DNA of 64,000 bases from Ailanthus altissimus (lineage: Eukaryota > Streptophyta > Magnoliopsida > Sapindales > Simaroubaceae), in NCBI GenBank assembly GCA_946807835.1, contig OX327699.1, positions 17,534,014 through 17,598,013 of the forward strand, in the 5' to 3' direction. Position numbers and translations under genes: made by a program. The notes below the pieces were generated by a model. It was not told the DNA's origin and did no database searches. It saw only the letters and a program-made list of their open reading frames with translations. Shown here piece by piece: positions 22,433 to 33,930 of this stretch (within the stretch, counting starts at the first letter, position 1; the number at the start of each line of letters is the position of its first letter).

Positions 22433-24739
22433 ATGTGCCTAGATTTGGCTTTATTTATTTCATCATCTTCTAATAAATTTAGTTGGAGCCCTGTGATTTC
22501 TTCTGCAAGCACTGATCCTAAGCTGTATCTGATAACTCAGAATCCTAGCATTTCATATCAGAGAAATCAGACAATCACCCAACTGGATGGCAATTCAGAA
22601 CCACTTAGGTCTCTGGATTTTCAAGAAGCTCTTTCTATGATAAAAGAAGGCAAAAAGATTGAAACAGCTTATTATGTTCCTCTACTACAAGAATGCATAG
22701 ACAGGAACTCACTTTCGAATGCGGAAGTTATTCATGCTCACATTATAAAGACAGGAACCCACCAAAGCTATTTTGTAATGACGTTCCTCGTCAATGTTTA
22801 TGCAAAATGTGGAACTATGGAAGAAGCTCAGAAAGTTTTTGACGATCTGCCTATAACAAATGTTGTTGCGAGGACAACCTTGATGTCGGGTTATGTTCAA
22901 AATTCACAGCCAGACATTGCTATTGATGTTCTTCTGGACATGTTGGAAGGAGGCGCTTATCCAACAAATGTTACTCTAGGAACTGCTATAAATGCTTGTT
23001 CTTCACTGGATTCTATTAAGTTGGGGAAGCAAATCCATGCCTACATTGTTAAGTACCAGACTGAAGATGACACAAGTGTTGGAAACTCACTTTGTAGCTT
23101 ATATTCAAAATGTGGCAACTTGAATTCTGCAATTAAGGCCTTCAATAGGATTAGGGAAAAGAATGTGATTTCATGGACTACAGTCATAAAGGCTTGCAGT
23201 GAAAATGGTGAAGCTGTGAAGGCATTGAGATTTTTCACTAAGATGCTTTCTGAAAGTATTCAGCCTAATGAATTCACATTAACTAGCATCTTGAGTGTGT
23301 GTTGTACAATGCTGTCATTAGGTGTAGGGGCACAGATTCATTCATTGAGCATCAAACTAGACTATGAATCAAATCTGCGCATAAGAAACTCTATAATGTA
23401 CTTGTACCTGAAATGTGGATCGATTGATGAGGCACAGAAACTCTTTGAGGGCATGAAAAATGTCAGCTTGGTTACATGGAATGCAATGATTGCAGGCCAT
23501 GCCCAAATGATGGATCTGGCTCAGGATGACATTTCTGCTCATAATGGTGGAACTGAGGCATTAAACATTTTCTCAAAATTAAACCTCTCAGGCATGAAAC
23601 CTGATCTATACACCTTGTCAAGTATCTTAACTGTTTGTAGTAGGTTGGTGGCCTTAGAACAAGGGGAACAAATTCATGCTCAGACTCTGAAAACCGGGTT
23701 CTTGTCAGATGTAGTTGTGGGAACTGCATTGATTAACATGTATAACAAATGTGGAGGAATTGAGAGAGCAAGCAAAGCTTTTGTGGAGATGTCTAGAAGA
23801 ACATTGATATCGTGGACTTCTATGATTACTGGGTTTGCAAATCACGGCCAGAGTCAGCAAGCACTGCAGCTGTTCGAGGATATGCTGCTTGCTGGGGTAA
23901 GACCAAACCAGATTACTTTTGTGGGTGTTTTATCAGCTTGTGGCAGAGCTGGAATGGTCCATAAAGCTCTCAATTACTTTGAAATGATGCAAAAGGACTA
24001 CAAAATTAAGCCTGTGATGGACCATTATGTATGTCTGATTGATATGTTTGTGCGATTAGGCCGTATAGAGGAAGCTTTCGATTTTATCAAGAAAATGGAT
24101 TTTGAGCCGAACGTTGTTATATGGTCAGTCTTGACCGCAGGGTGTAGGAAACAAGGAAACATGGAATTGGGATTTTATGCTGCTGAACAGTTACTCAAAC
24201 TCAAACCGAAAGATCCTGAGACCTATGCCATGTTGTTGGATATCTATCAATCTGCAGAGAGGTGGGAAGATGTTTCTAAGGTGAAAAATTTAATGAGAGA
24301 GGAGAAACTTGGTAAACCAAATGATTGGAGCTGGATTAGCATTAAAGATAAGGTTTATTCATTTACCCCCAACGATGGGTTGCATCCTCAGAGTGCAGAG
24401 TTGGTCAAGTTATTGGACGAATTGCTCGAAAAAGCAAAGAGTCTTGGGTATGAGCCACAAGAAAGCTTTGAACTAATTGACGAGGAGGATGAGGTAAAAA
24501 CACTCTCTTCAACTGTTTATCACAGCGAAATGTTGGCCATTGCCTTTGGGTTATTGAACACTCTAGATGCTGCACCAATTCTGGTCATCAAGAGTACCAG
24601 TATGTGCAGGGATTCCCATAATTTCATTAAGGCTATTTCTCCACTGACAGATAGAGAAATCATTGTTAGAGATAACAGGCGGCTTCATAAATTTGTCAAT
24701 GGACATTGTTCATGTGGGGATTTTGGTGTTAATTTTTGA
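22433..24739 (+). CDS. PLS-class pentatricopeptide repeat protein with degenerate DYW domain
   Basis: Open frame of 768 codons from the first Met. PPR proteins bind organelle RNA, and PLS-class members with E/DYW tails specify C-to-U editing sites. Repeats run from about residue 80 to 590, with the characteristic VHxHIIKTG, LVNVYAKCG, NVxxWTxMxxGY and P-type spacings. The C-terminus holds E motifs and a DYW-like domain: YHSEMLAIAFG keeps the HxE glutamate, but the expected CxxCH is CRDSH (second Cys replaced by Ser), and the protein ends CSCGDFGVNF instead of CSCGDYW. The deaminase zinc site is therefore probably inactive, and the protein may bind RNA without editing itself. The true N-terminus is uncertain because a candidate upstream exon (21953-22045) encodes a transit-like peptide; the first residues from 22433 (MCLDLALFIS) may be intronic. 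The gene converges with CIPK8, about 310 bases away. Confidence 0.88.
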   Translation: MCLDLALFISSSSNKFSWSPVISSASTDPKLYLITQNPSISYQRNQTITQLDGNSEPLRSLDFQEALSMIKEGKKIETAYYVPLLQECIDRNSLSNAEVIHAHIIKTGTHQSYFVMTFLVNVYAKCGTMEEAQKVFDDLPITNVVARTTLMSGYVQNSQPDIAIDVLLDMLEGGAYPTNVTLGTAINACSSLDSIKLGKQIHAYIVKYQTEDDTSVGNSLCSLYSKCGNLNSAIKAFNRIREKNVISWTTVIKACSENGEAVKALRFFTKMLSESIQPNEFTLTSILSVCCTMLSLGVGAQIHSLSIKLDYESNLRIRNSIMYLYLKCGSIDEAQKLFEGMKNVSLVTWNAMIAGHAQMMDLAQDDISAHNGGTEALNIFSKLNLSGMKPDLYTLSSILTVCSRLVALEQGEQIHAQTLKTGFLSDVVVGTALINMYNKCGGIERASKAFVEMSRRTLISWTSMITGFANHGQSQQALQLFEDMLLAGVRPNQITFVGVLSACGRAGMVHKALNYFEMMQKDYKIKPVMDHYVCLIDMFVRLGRIEEAFDFIKKMDFEPNVVIWSVLTAGCRKQGNMELGFYAAEQLLKLKPKDPETYAMLLDIYQSAERWEDVSKVKNLMREEKLGKPNDWSWISIKDKVYSFTPNDGLHPQSAELVKLLDELLEKAKSLGYEPQESFELIDEEDEVKTLSSTVYHSEMLAIAFGLLNTLDAAPILVIKSTSMCRDSHNFIKAISPLTDREIIVRDNRRLHKFVNGHCSCGDFGVNF

Positions 24740-25047
24740 AAATTTAATATTCTTCTCAAGTATGAGAATAATCTATGTTTGACGATGTTGTGGAAATGCT
24801 CTCATATTACGAATGCATGTTAAACTGTTAATTGATGAGCAAATCATAAGAGCCCCAAGAATTGCGATACTAAAACTGATTAATTTCTTTCTGTAACTGT
24901 TACAAAATATTTCCATCATCAGTATTGTCAGCTCATTACAGACACCATACAAAACAATAATACAAATATATTTTTCTAATTTATCTTTGAAAACAACCCT
25001 AGTGTCAGAACTCTATCAAATTTTGGATAGCAATGAGGGAAAAGAAG
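24740..25047. other. Convergent 3' flanks of the PPR gene and CIPK8
   Basis: About 308 bases shared by the 3' UTRs of two convergent genes. AT-rich, with poly(A)-signal-like motifs on both strands, such as AATAAT near 24956. No gene. Confidence 0.5.
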
Positions 25048-28000
25048 TCAACGCTTTTTACTCTTTGACTTGGTGATCTTTGATTTACTTGATTCATTAG
25101 GTGGCTTCCAGATGATATCCTCAAGATTGCTACAAAAGTTCTTGTAAAACTGCAGAGACAGAAGTTCATCATTTTAAACCATATCAATATACCCACAAAC
25201 CATATATAATTACGTCAAGCAGATATCATGTTAGGCCATCTGATACATAAATTACTAGCTCAATGTAATATGACAGCAATGATAATAAATAAAGATAACC
25301 GACCTTGATGTATTCAGCAGCATCTCCAGCTGCTTTCTGAATGTCCACCATTAAAAATGTGGGAGCCACTTCGAAAACCTGCAGTCCAAACAAATTAAAG
25401 AAGAGATGAAAATTAGTAGATCAAACTATAGGAGAAACTGAAATCTTGTCCATAGTTGGAGTTGAAAACCTACTTCCAGGATAACTGAGAAATGATCGGT
25501 CTTACTAGCAGAAATGCCTTCTACTCTCATCTGCAAGTTAAAGTAATCATGGTTAATTTTGAAAATACTATTTAGGATCATTCTCAATTCAAAACGAGTA
25601 TTGATCAACCTTAAACAGAAAGAGAATAGTATAGTTGATGAAACAGAGTATAAAATAGTTATTGTGATATTGAAGAAATGTGTCATACAGGAAATAACAA
25701 GTGGTCAGCTACTCTACCTTGTAATTGCGAATATGCGTCTTAAAACCCATTGATTGTGCAACAACTTCCATACTCGATAAAACAACTTTTGCTGGCTTCT
25801 GTGAGACAAAGCGCGTCTGATGCTTTAAAGAGTCCTGCAAAAAGGGTGAATAGAAAATATTGTAATGGAAGTAGAAGAATAGCGTATATTGAGCTATATC
25901 ATGAACATTTAACTTTTAGTTGTGATATTAAGAAAATGCAATTTAAAATTTCAACATATGGGCTAAGTAGTAGAGGTTCTAATTGTTTCATTGCATCAAG
26001 AATTTTGAATCAAAAGACTGGCAGTTATGACAGTCTTTTGCTTAATGTGAAGAATGTTGAATATGTAAAGCTTATGTCTTGATCACCAGAATGTAGGATA
26101 AGTCAAGCTGGCATCAGAAAAAATAAAGGAAATTTAAGCAGTGTACTGAGAAGTTCATACCTCTCCATGATCAAATAGTGTTGAAAGGTTCAAGCCTTGC
26201 GATAAAATTATTAAGTCGAAAGCATTGAGGTTTAAAGGACCCATGTCCTCAGACCCGCATTGCTCATTAGCCTGCCCCTCCTACAATGAACCAAGTTACA
26301 ATGTCAAAGATTTATACAGTAAATTACCACAATGATGCATTTTAACAGCAGGATCTGATCCAAGCGCCACCTCAATACAGCAGATAAAATGGACATTCCC
26401 AAGTTCTAAGGAATATTTGCAGGTATTATGTGTTTCCATAAAACTTACAAGACAGCTATGCTCTATCAAAAGAAAGTGTAATACCTCATTGACTACAAGA
26501 CATTCCATCAAACAAATAGTTCAGGCATGCAAAGATACAAGAAACCAAAGGTAGTAACAGTTAAAATATTATGGTAAAATACACTGGCTTATAATGTTTT
26601 ATTAGATAACAAGGAATCCAACACTCTTTTCATCACCATTGAACCTATGGAGTTATATGGAGAATGAATTATTTCCCAACATGGAAACTTTAAGATCTTC
26701 AAGAACACTAAGCTGGAGAGATGGCAGTCCTTAAAGTTCTATGATATTCTAGAAGATAATGAGCTAAAACGAGCATGAGAGGGATTTGGGTGATTAGCCG
26801 TAATGATGCTATTTTGTGTATTATGAGGAAGAGTGGTGCTTAGCTTAGTAGAATTCAGATATTGCTAATTGATTGAATATTCATACCTATCAGTATTAAA
26901 CATAAAAACATTAGTTAATTAATTTGAGTTTCAAAATAAATGAATGAAATTATTGTTTGAAAGCCTTACCAACCTCGGGATCATAAAAAAAAGCATTTAC
27001 ATCATCTAGGTTCACATCTTCATATTCAAGAAGTCTGACAGGAACATAACCTTTCTGAAACCACTCATCATTCCTGATCTGTTCAATCGTAATGCGCTGC
27101 ATGGAAAGAGATGAATTTCTAAGCACAAACAGATGCAGAGAAACTAGATAATGGCACTTCTGAGAAATGTTTATAGTATGACAGCATCATATCATAACTG
27201 ATGTCAACCAAGTTGTCGGAAAGCAGCAATTTCACATGTGATGCATGATCATTTTCATACTTGCCACTGGAAACTGAGGTAACAAGAAAGACAATTATCA
27301 GCATTAAGTTACTTCTATGAGAATATGATCCGTTTTCCCAACCATATAACAAGTTTCCACTTAAGTTTCGAGTTTAAGTTGGTATAGGAGATCTACTTTG
27401 CAGCTCTTATTGTATCAGACCACCTACATCCATATTAATGTCATCAACATAGTACATAACTGCAAATGCAGGCAACAACATGCAAATAAATAAAGAAAAA
27501 AGGAAGCAAAATCTCTTTAGTGAGCTATTCGCCTTTTACTTACAGTTTCAGGATTTGGGTCCAAAATCCTATGAATCAAAGATTTTGCTCCCACTGGAAA
27601 CCAAGATGGGCTTGTAAAGTCAGCTCTTTCAACCTGCATAAAAGAATTGACTCATTCAATCAAAATAAACTGTTATTTAACATTGATGCTGACACCAAAT
27701 TTAGATCAAAAGCAAACATCAAAATGAGCATAGTAGTCTAAGCAATGATTTCTCATCAAGTGCCCAGACAGACCACTAAGAATGAAATGATGATCAACAC
27801 CACTGCAAGGAATTCTGCATATTAATAAAATTAATGGAGGATACTTAGACATAGTAGAACAGTGGAAAATTTTCACGTTTTTTATCACTTCAATATAGTA
27901 GCCACGTGATAACCGAATGCAGCTTCCGGTATGTAAACTAAGAAGTGGGCTTATATGCAAGTAAAGAACAATCATCTGATTTGCACCATTTTAGCAAATT

Positions 28001-30188
28001 GAGAAGCTAAAAAATTCGCATATTCTTATTACAACTTGGTAAATGCAACCAAAAAAGCTACTGTATCTGCACCATAACCATAAAATCATAAAAGGCAACT
28101 TATCTGGAGCCCTTGTGTACCTCTTTTCATATTACCACATACAGAATTTCAATTTCTTATCAAGAAAAAAGAAATTATAAAAGTTAAGTTATTAAAAAAA
28201 AAATCATGCCTTACTGTATAGGGTGGTGAGATCAAGCTCGTCAAATGGAAGATATCCAGCCAGCAGAACAAAAAGGATGACCCCACAAGACCATACATCT
28301 GCCACAGCACCATTATAACCCTTGTGGCCAAGTACCTAGAGCAAAAAATGAATACATTGGTACAGAACCGAACTTAAATATAATAGTCTGAAATTTGTAT
28401 GAAGTTGCAATTATTCCCATAATTACCTCAGGTGCTACATAATTAGGAGTCCCACATGTTGTCCGAAGCAAGCTAACTCCCTGATAACATAAATGACCAA
28501 GTAAACAACCCAATTGTATTTGTTCTGTCAATTACGATATAAGTGGGGAGAAGAAAAAAAGAAAACAACAACTATAAAGTCCAATAATTCTCTTACTTGT
28601 TCTGGCAATGCACTTAACCCAAAATCTGATATCTTTAAATTTCCTTGAGAATCTAGTAATAGATTTTCAGGCTGCACAGATAGGAAAAAATGTAAGAATT
28701 TAGTGAGACAGAAAAGCACAACAGCTTTTGAAATGTCATTGTAAGAATACCTTCAAATCTCTGTGGTAAACACCCTTACTGTGGCAATAATCCACACCAT
28801 CAATAAGCTGTTGGAAGTATGTCCTAGCTTCAGCTTCACTAAGACGTGCATGATGGATCTACATAAACATGGTTGACATCAACCATTAATAATTGTGGAA
28901 AGTGACAATAATATCAAGACCGTAACACTTTGAGCTGTTTGATTCCAAGTTAGGCTACTTACTATTTTATCAAACAATTCACCACCTGTAATGAACTCCA
29001 AGATTATATAAATCTTTGTGCGACTAGCAAGGACCTAACAAAAGAATTTAGTGTCAGAAGGGAACTGGGAACGCAACCAACTAATGACAATACAGTTTCC
29101 CGCCTCAATAATTTACACTCAATGTAAATCAAAAAACCTCCCTTGCCTCATACAGACGAACAACATAAGGATGTCTGACAAGCTTCATTATAGATATCTC
29201 TCTCTTGATCTGTAAAGCAAAGACGATTCATTTTAAGAAAGACATGCTTGAAAAAAAGGCTGCAAATAACAAAAAACAAATTTTACAAAAACTGAATCAT
29301 GCTATCTAGATCATATGCAAGATACTTAAAATTTATCAGAGCTGAAACTCTCGGGAACCATATCAAGAGAAGGGATGAATGGAATTCAAAGATTATGCTC
29401 ATTAAAAGCAACATACTTGGGAAATTAGTGAAATGAAACTGTCCGTTTTCAGTAAACAATGCATTCAGTTGACCGTGCTTTTTACTGTCATTATAAACAC
29501 CAAGATTATGATAAATTGCCACCTATTACAGCCTGGCAATTATTCGAAGTGTGTTTAAACACAGAGGGATCTCAATAATTATGCCAACTTCTAATGGATC
29601 TACCTATACAAATTGGCAACACAACCCCCGAGACTCCTTAATTTTACCATTGACAATTTTAGCAATTGACAAGCTATTTCAAGATAGGGCTTCAAATTCT
29701 GTATAGTGTACAGAATCTACAGCGTTAAATATGTTGTAAGCAAGGAAACAACCGCCCAACATAATCTACAAACTCCACAGCTGAAACCTTTAAAATTATA
29801 CAGCAAGTTTGCAAATTCAAAGCTAAAGAATAGCTTGCTCACTCCAAGATTGAATCTTTCCCAGAAAAAGGAAAAAAGAAAATAAAAAACCAGCAATACA
29901 CTTTACACTAGATTCTGATACTATTTTTAACTCTCACTTACTTCAATACAAACATTTGCACCAAACCCAGCTCAAAAATACAAACTTTTCTTGAAATTTC
30001 GAAAAATTACACGAACAGACAAAACAAACCTGATCAACCATCTTGTGTTTGATTATTGTACTTCTGTCTAGAACTTTCATAGCAACACTTTCACCTGTCT
30101 CCGTGTTTTGGGCGAACTTAACCTTGGCGAATGTCCCTTCCCCGATCGTCCTGCCCACTTCGTACTTGCCCACTTTCCTCACCACCAT
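25048..30188 (-). CDS. CIPK8: CBL-interacting protein kinase, CIPK8 type
   Basis: Complete 14-exon gene, 446 residues, the same length as CIPK8. Exons in transcription order: 30030-30188, 29147-29209, 28963-29034, 28751-28858, 28597-28671, 28427-28480, 28210-28335, 27544-27633, 26974-27096, 26161-26280, 25718-25834, 25474-25530, 25304-25378, 25048-25149. All are phase 0 at their boundaries. The kinase domain has GEGTFAKV (about 17-24), catalytic Lys 38, YHRDLKPEN (Asp about 132), DFG (150-152) and APE. The regulatory part has the NAF motif ([18 protein letters not shown] from about 309) that binds CBL calcium sensors, and the PPI motif (THIRNYKMRVEGIS) for PP2C contact. The N-terminus [20 protein letters not shown] and the basic tail ([10 protein letters not shown]) fit CIPK8, known in Arabidopsis for nitrate and salt signalling. 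Introns 2 and 7 appear to use GC donors. No lesions. Confidence 0.95.
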
Positions 30189-30936
30189 GCTTGCTTTTTT
30201 TTTTTTCTTTTAAATTTTTGTCAATTCTGTTATCTCTTCTCTCAGCACCTAGGCTTTAGCTTTCACCTTGAAAACTCGATCTCAACATTTTTGGATGTTT
30301 ACAGAGTGTATCAAGTGTTAATGTTAGTGGAAAGCTTTACGGGGCTTTAAAATAGTAATATATCTTACTTACAGCTTGAGATTTGATTATCTGAAGAATA
30401 AGAATACAATAATATATTATCAAGTGCAGGTCAGGTGTTTAAAGCAGAAAGGGACTTGATTGGTTGTTTAGAAAAATAAAAGGAAAATTATTTTCTTTAA
30501 GGAAAACGGGATTTTTTTAAAAAAATCTGCCCCCAAAACAAAAGAAAATCGATAGAAGATGAATTTGAACAGAGGAGGGGCGGTGGCTTTGTTTTGGAGG
30601 GTTGGATTAGGTGGGATCATTAGACAGAGACTCGGACAATTGATATTTGATGCAACCGATGAAATTAGTTGACCAATTGAAATGTTTATTGGCCGCTTAG
30701 TGGGCGCTGACTGACCGATAAGATTTTTTTGCCCCGATTAGTGACACGTCATTCAGTTATTTTTCTAAATTTCTTTGTGGCTGTTGTACGGACATTAAAT
30801 TTACGCATGATTTTGCAATCTTTTTTGCATAGATGTCTGGAGATCGATCCCACGTTCTCATTGTAATTTTCCCCGGAAATTAATTTGCTTCAATTGTAAA
30901 AGACAGAAGATAGATGAAAAAGATGAGCATTATGAT
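30189..30936. other. CIPK8 5' flank and promoter region
   Basis: The A/G-rich 5' leader on the minus strand begins directly before the start codon with a run of A residues. The rest is intergenic up to the hAT-like element. No other gene. Confidence 0.45.
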
Positions 30937-31642
30937 TAGGGGTGGGCGGTGAGCTTCGATCTAGTATATTTTAAAACTGGACTGGAAAAATTTTGAAATT
31001 TTTATATTTTAAAATTGAATCCTATTAAATTATATATGAGAACTCATATGAACTGATTCGGTCTAATTAAATTTAATTTTGGTCTCTTAAATATGTTTTA
31101 AACAATTAAAATTATATACGTAACAAATAAATTTTATAAAAAAATAACGAAAAAATATACATTAATTTTAAATATTAAATTAATAAAAATTTATAAACTA
31201 GATAAATTTTAAAAATTAAAGTTATTTAAGCAAATACAGTTCCGTCAATTTTAAGTATTAAATTAATTAAAATTTTATAAATTAAATAAATTATAAAAAT
31301 ATTTAATTTAAAATCTATCCAAATAAATAAAGTGATTATCAATTTTTAAACACCAAATGAATTAAATTCTATGAATTAAACAAATTAAAAATTTATTAAA
31401 ATTAAAATTCACCAAATAAATTATATGAAAATTTTATGTAAAATTTTATTTGTGTTATTTGATTCAGTTTTGTATTTTTAAAGACCGAAATTAAAAAAAA
31501 AATAAACCGAATCAAATTCATTCAAGATCGAAATAAAAAAATTAATTGATTAATTTTTATACTATAATATCAAATTGAACCATCCAAATCCTTTTGATTT
31601 GATTTGATATTTTCAATTTAGGTACTTTTTTGCTCACCTCTA
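30937..31642. mobile_element. hAT-like non-autonomous DNA transposon
   Basis: 706 bp, bounded by terminal inverted repeats: TAGGGGTGGGCGGTGAGC on the left, and on the right GCTCACCTCTA, whose complement is TAGAGGTGAGC. It is flanked by a perfect 8-bp duplication ATTATGAT (30929-30936 and 31643-31650). The interior is AT-rich and has no reading frame. An 8-bp duplication and TAGGGGTGAGC-type ends are typical of plant hAT MITEs, which need a transposase made elsewhere. Confidence 0.9.
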
Positions 31643-31700
31643 ATTATGATAATTGAGATTTAATTATTAGGACAAGAAATTTGTCGAGAAGATAATGAAT

Positions 31701-32110
31701 GGGATAAGGATAATTTTATGCTTGGAGTTTAATTTAATAGATAATTTTGTCCCAATTAAATTTATAATATCTAATTTAACTTTTATTAAATTCAAAATAC
31801 TCAATTTTATCTTAATTAAATTTAAAATATCTAACTTTATCATTATTTGTTAATATTTTTATTAATTTAAATGAAATAAGTGAATTTTAATGTAATTACA
31901 CATAAAATTTAATCTAAATCAACTTTTTGAACATAAAATTTATGTGTAATTAGATTAAAATATCTATATTTTATTTAAATTAATTAAAAAATCAATGAAT
32001 TTAAATAAAATTGAATAATTTAAATATTTTAAATTAAATTAAATATTTTAAATTTAATTAAAACAAAATTATTTATTAAACTAAATTTTAAAGATAAAAT
32101 TATCCTTCCC
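31701..32110. mobile_element. Long-inverted-repeat MITE (fold-back element)
   Basis: The two ends are imperfect inverted copies over roughly 60 bases: GGGATAAGGATAATTTTAT on the left, and the complement of TAAAATTATCCTTCCC on the right, continuing through ...AATAATTTTGT. Not coding. I could not settle the target-site duplication, so the superfamily is open. The transcript of either strand would fold into a hairpin. Confidence 0.7.
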
Positions 32111-33930
32111 TCGTTACAAATAATATGACGTTAAATGTCTCATAGTGTGCAAATTCTTAATCCAATGGTTAACTTTCCACAGGCTTCATTTCATTTGAAA
32201 TATATATATATTATTGTTACCACTTTTTTATATAACAAGATGATAATTGTAATTTAAAATTTATAATTCCAACAGAACACAAATTGAAATGAATTAAGGT
32301 TAAAAAAACAGTAAGAATAATTTGAAATTTATTAACTCAACTCGTGTATTATATATATCAAATTGAAGGGAGGGGATGAATGAGCTTGTTTAATATTATT
32401 AAACTATATTCAAAGAAAAGAAAATGATAAATGCCTCTAGTAAATAGGTTTCAAAATTACCTCATGAAATGCCACAAAAAAAAGTCATGGTTTACAAATG
32501 GAAATGTAACCCCAAAAGAAACAAGTAGTAAAAAGTTGGAGAAATTAATGGATGCTGTTGAAGAATTCGACACTAGGTGGTTTTAGCTTTAGCGTTCAGG
32601 GGTCGTACATTCTCTTCTTTGAAACTTAAAAGTTTAGTAGACATTGGCCGGGCTTTTTCATATATGAAAGGAAGAGCCTATTACCTATATATTCGTTCAT
32701 TGTCGAGACATTTTTTAGCTCGGTGTTTATTTTAAAAAATTAATTTATTAAATAATATTATATTTTTATTTTTATATATTTAAAATTTATTTAATTTTTA
32801 TTTAATGTAAAATATGATATTCTTCATCACCTAATCATATTATACTTAATATCTATTTAATTTTTATTTTATGTGAGAAGTGGTATTTTTTCTCACTTAA
32901 TTACGTGATGTCTTCGTTATAATATGATCCAAATTCAAGAATTAATTTAACTCGTATTTTCTATTCTCTTGAGGCTATAGGACCATTACTCACGTGGTAA
33001 TCTCTATTAGAATTTAAGACACAAAACTTTTTTAGAGTCCACTAATTTATATTACCTATTTTTCTGGTAGCATAAAAGACTCACATCCAACGTAACAATT
33101 TTTATTAAGACGATTTTATAGATCTACATATAAACGAGAATTTAAATTTACTTTAATACCATTTATTACAAATTAAATATTTATTATTGATCTAAAAAAT
33201 TAACATATTAAATAATATTGTATACTTATTTTTATTAATCGTAACACCTAACTATTAATATAATGTTGCTTTGCCCATTTTCTCATTCATGTGGAAGCAC
33301 GATGGCAGAGAGGGACCAATAGGCACATACATGTTGGTTTGACGATTACCAACCGAAGCTAAAGGCTAAAGTCTTCTACGTTTCTTTTTTCTTCTAAACA
33401 TGCCAAGCTTGTATCTTATCATACATAAATTGAAAATCAGTATATAAATTTTGAACCATTAGCATGCTCTAAGATTGCTTTTGAAATTAACAATAAATAT
33501 AAAGATTAAAAAGCACATTATGGTTTTATAAACTGAGATGAGTAATGAGCATATCCAATGGACTTCACATTCACATGGGTTTCCTGAGGAGCAAAACCTA
33601 TAAAACTAGAAATAGTAAAGTTTAATAACTTTCCGACGAACCTTAATAAAATGCATGCTGTGGCTATGCATTCCCGTGAACTAGCCTAGATGTCTGAAAT
33701 TAATTTGATCTCTGTTCTATATAAATATGAACCAATTTAAGTGAATATTCAGGTTTTGATATATATATATATATATATCAAGCAGAGTCAAATTTACAAC
33801 ATAATTAACATCTGTTTTGTGATGAAGCTATATGAATTCTAGCTTCTTTCTGATGCACGAAGTAATGCTTTCGCCATTTTAGAATTGGTGATGTTTAAGT
33901 TGGGTATTGGGTAGAAAACTTTGTTAATTA
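32111..33930. other. AT-rich intergenic region
   Basis: No gene recognised. Two imperfect direct copies of an AT-rich segment occur (about 32735-32780 and 33190-33235). A (TA)n run lies at about 33759-33778. The sequence leads into the GRDP pseudogene. Confidence 0.4.

Noticed and set aside
25750..26082. 110-codon plus-strand frame
   Set aside because: Antisense to exon 11 and intron 10 of CIPK8; no support as a gene.
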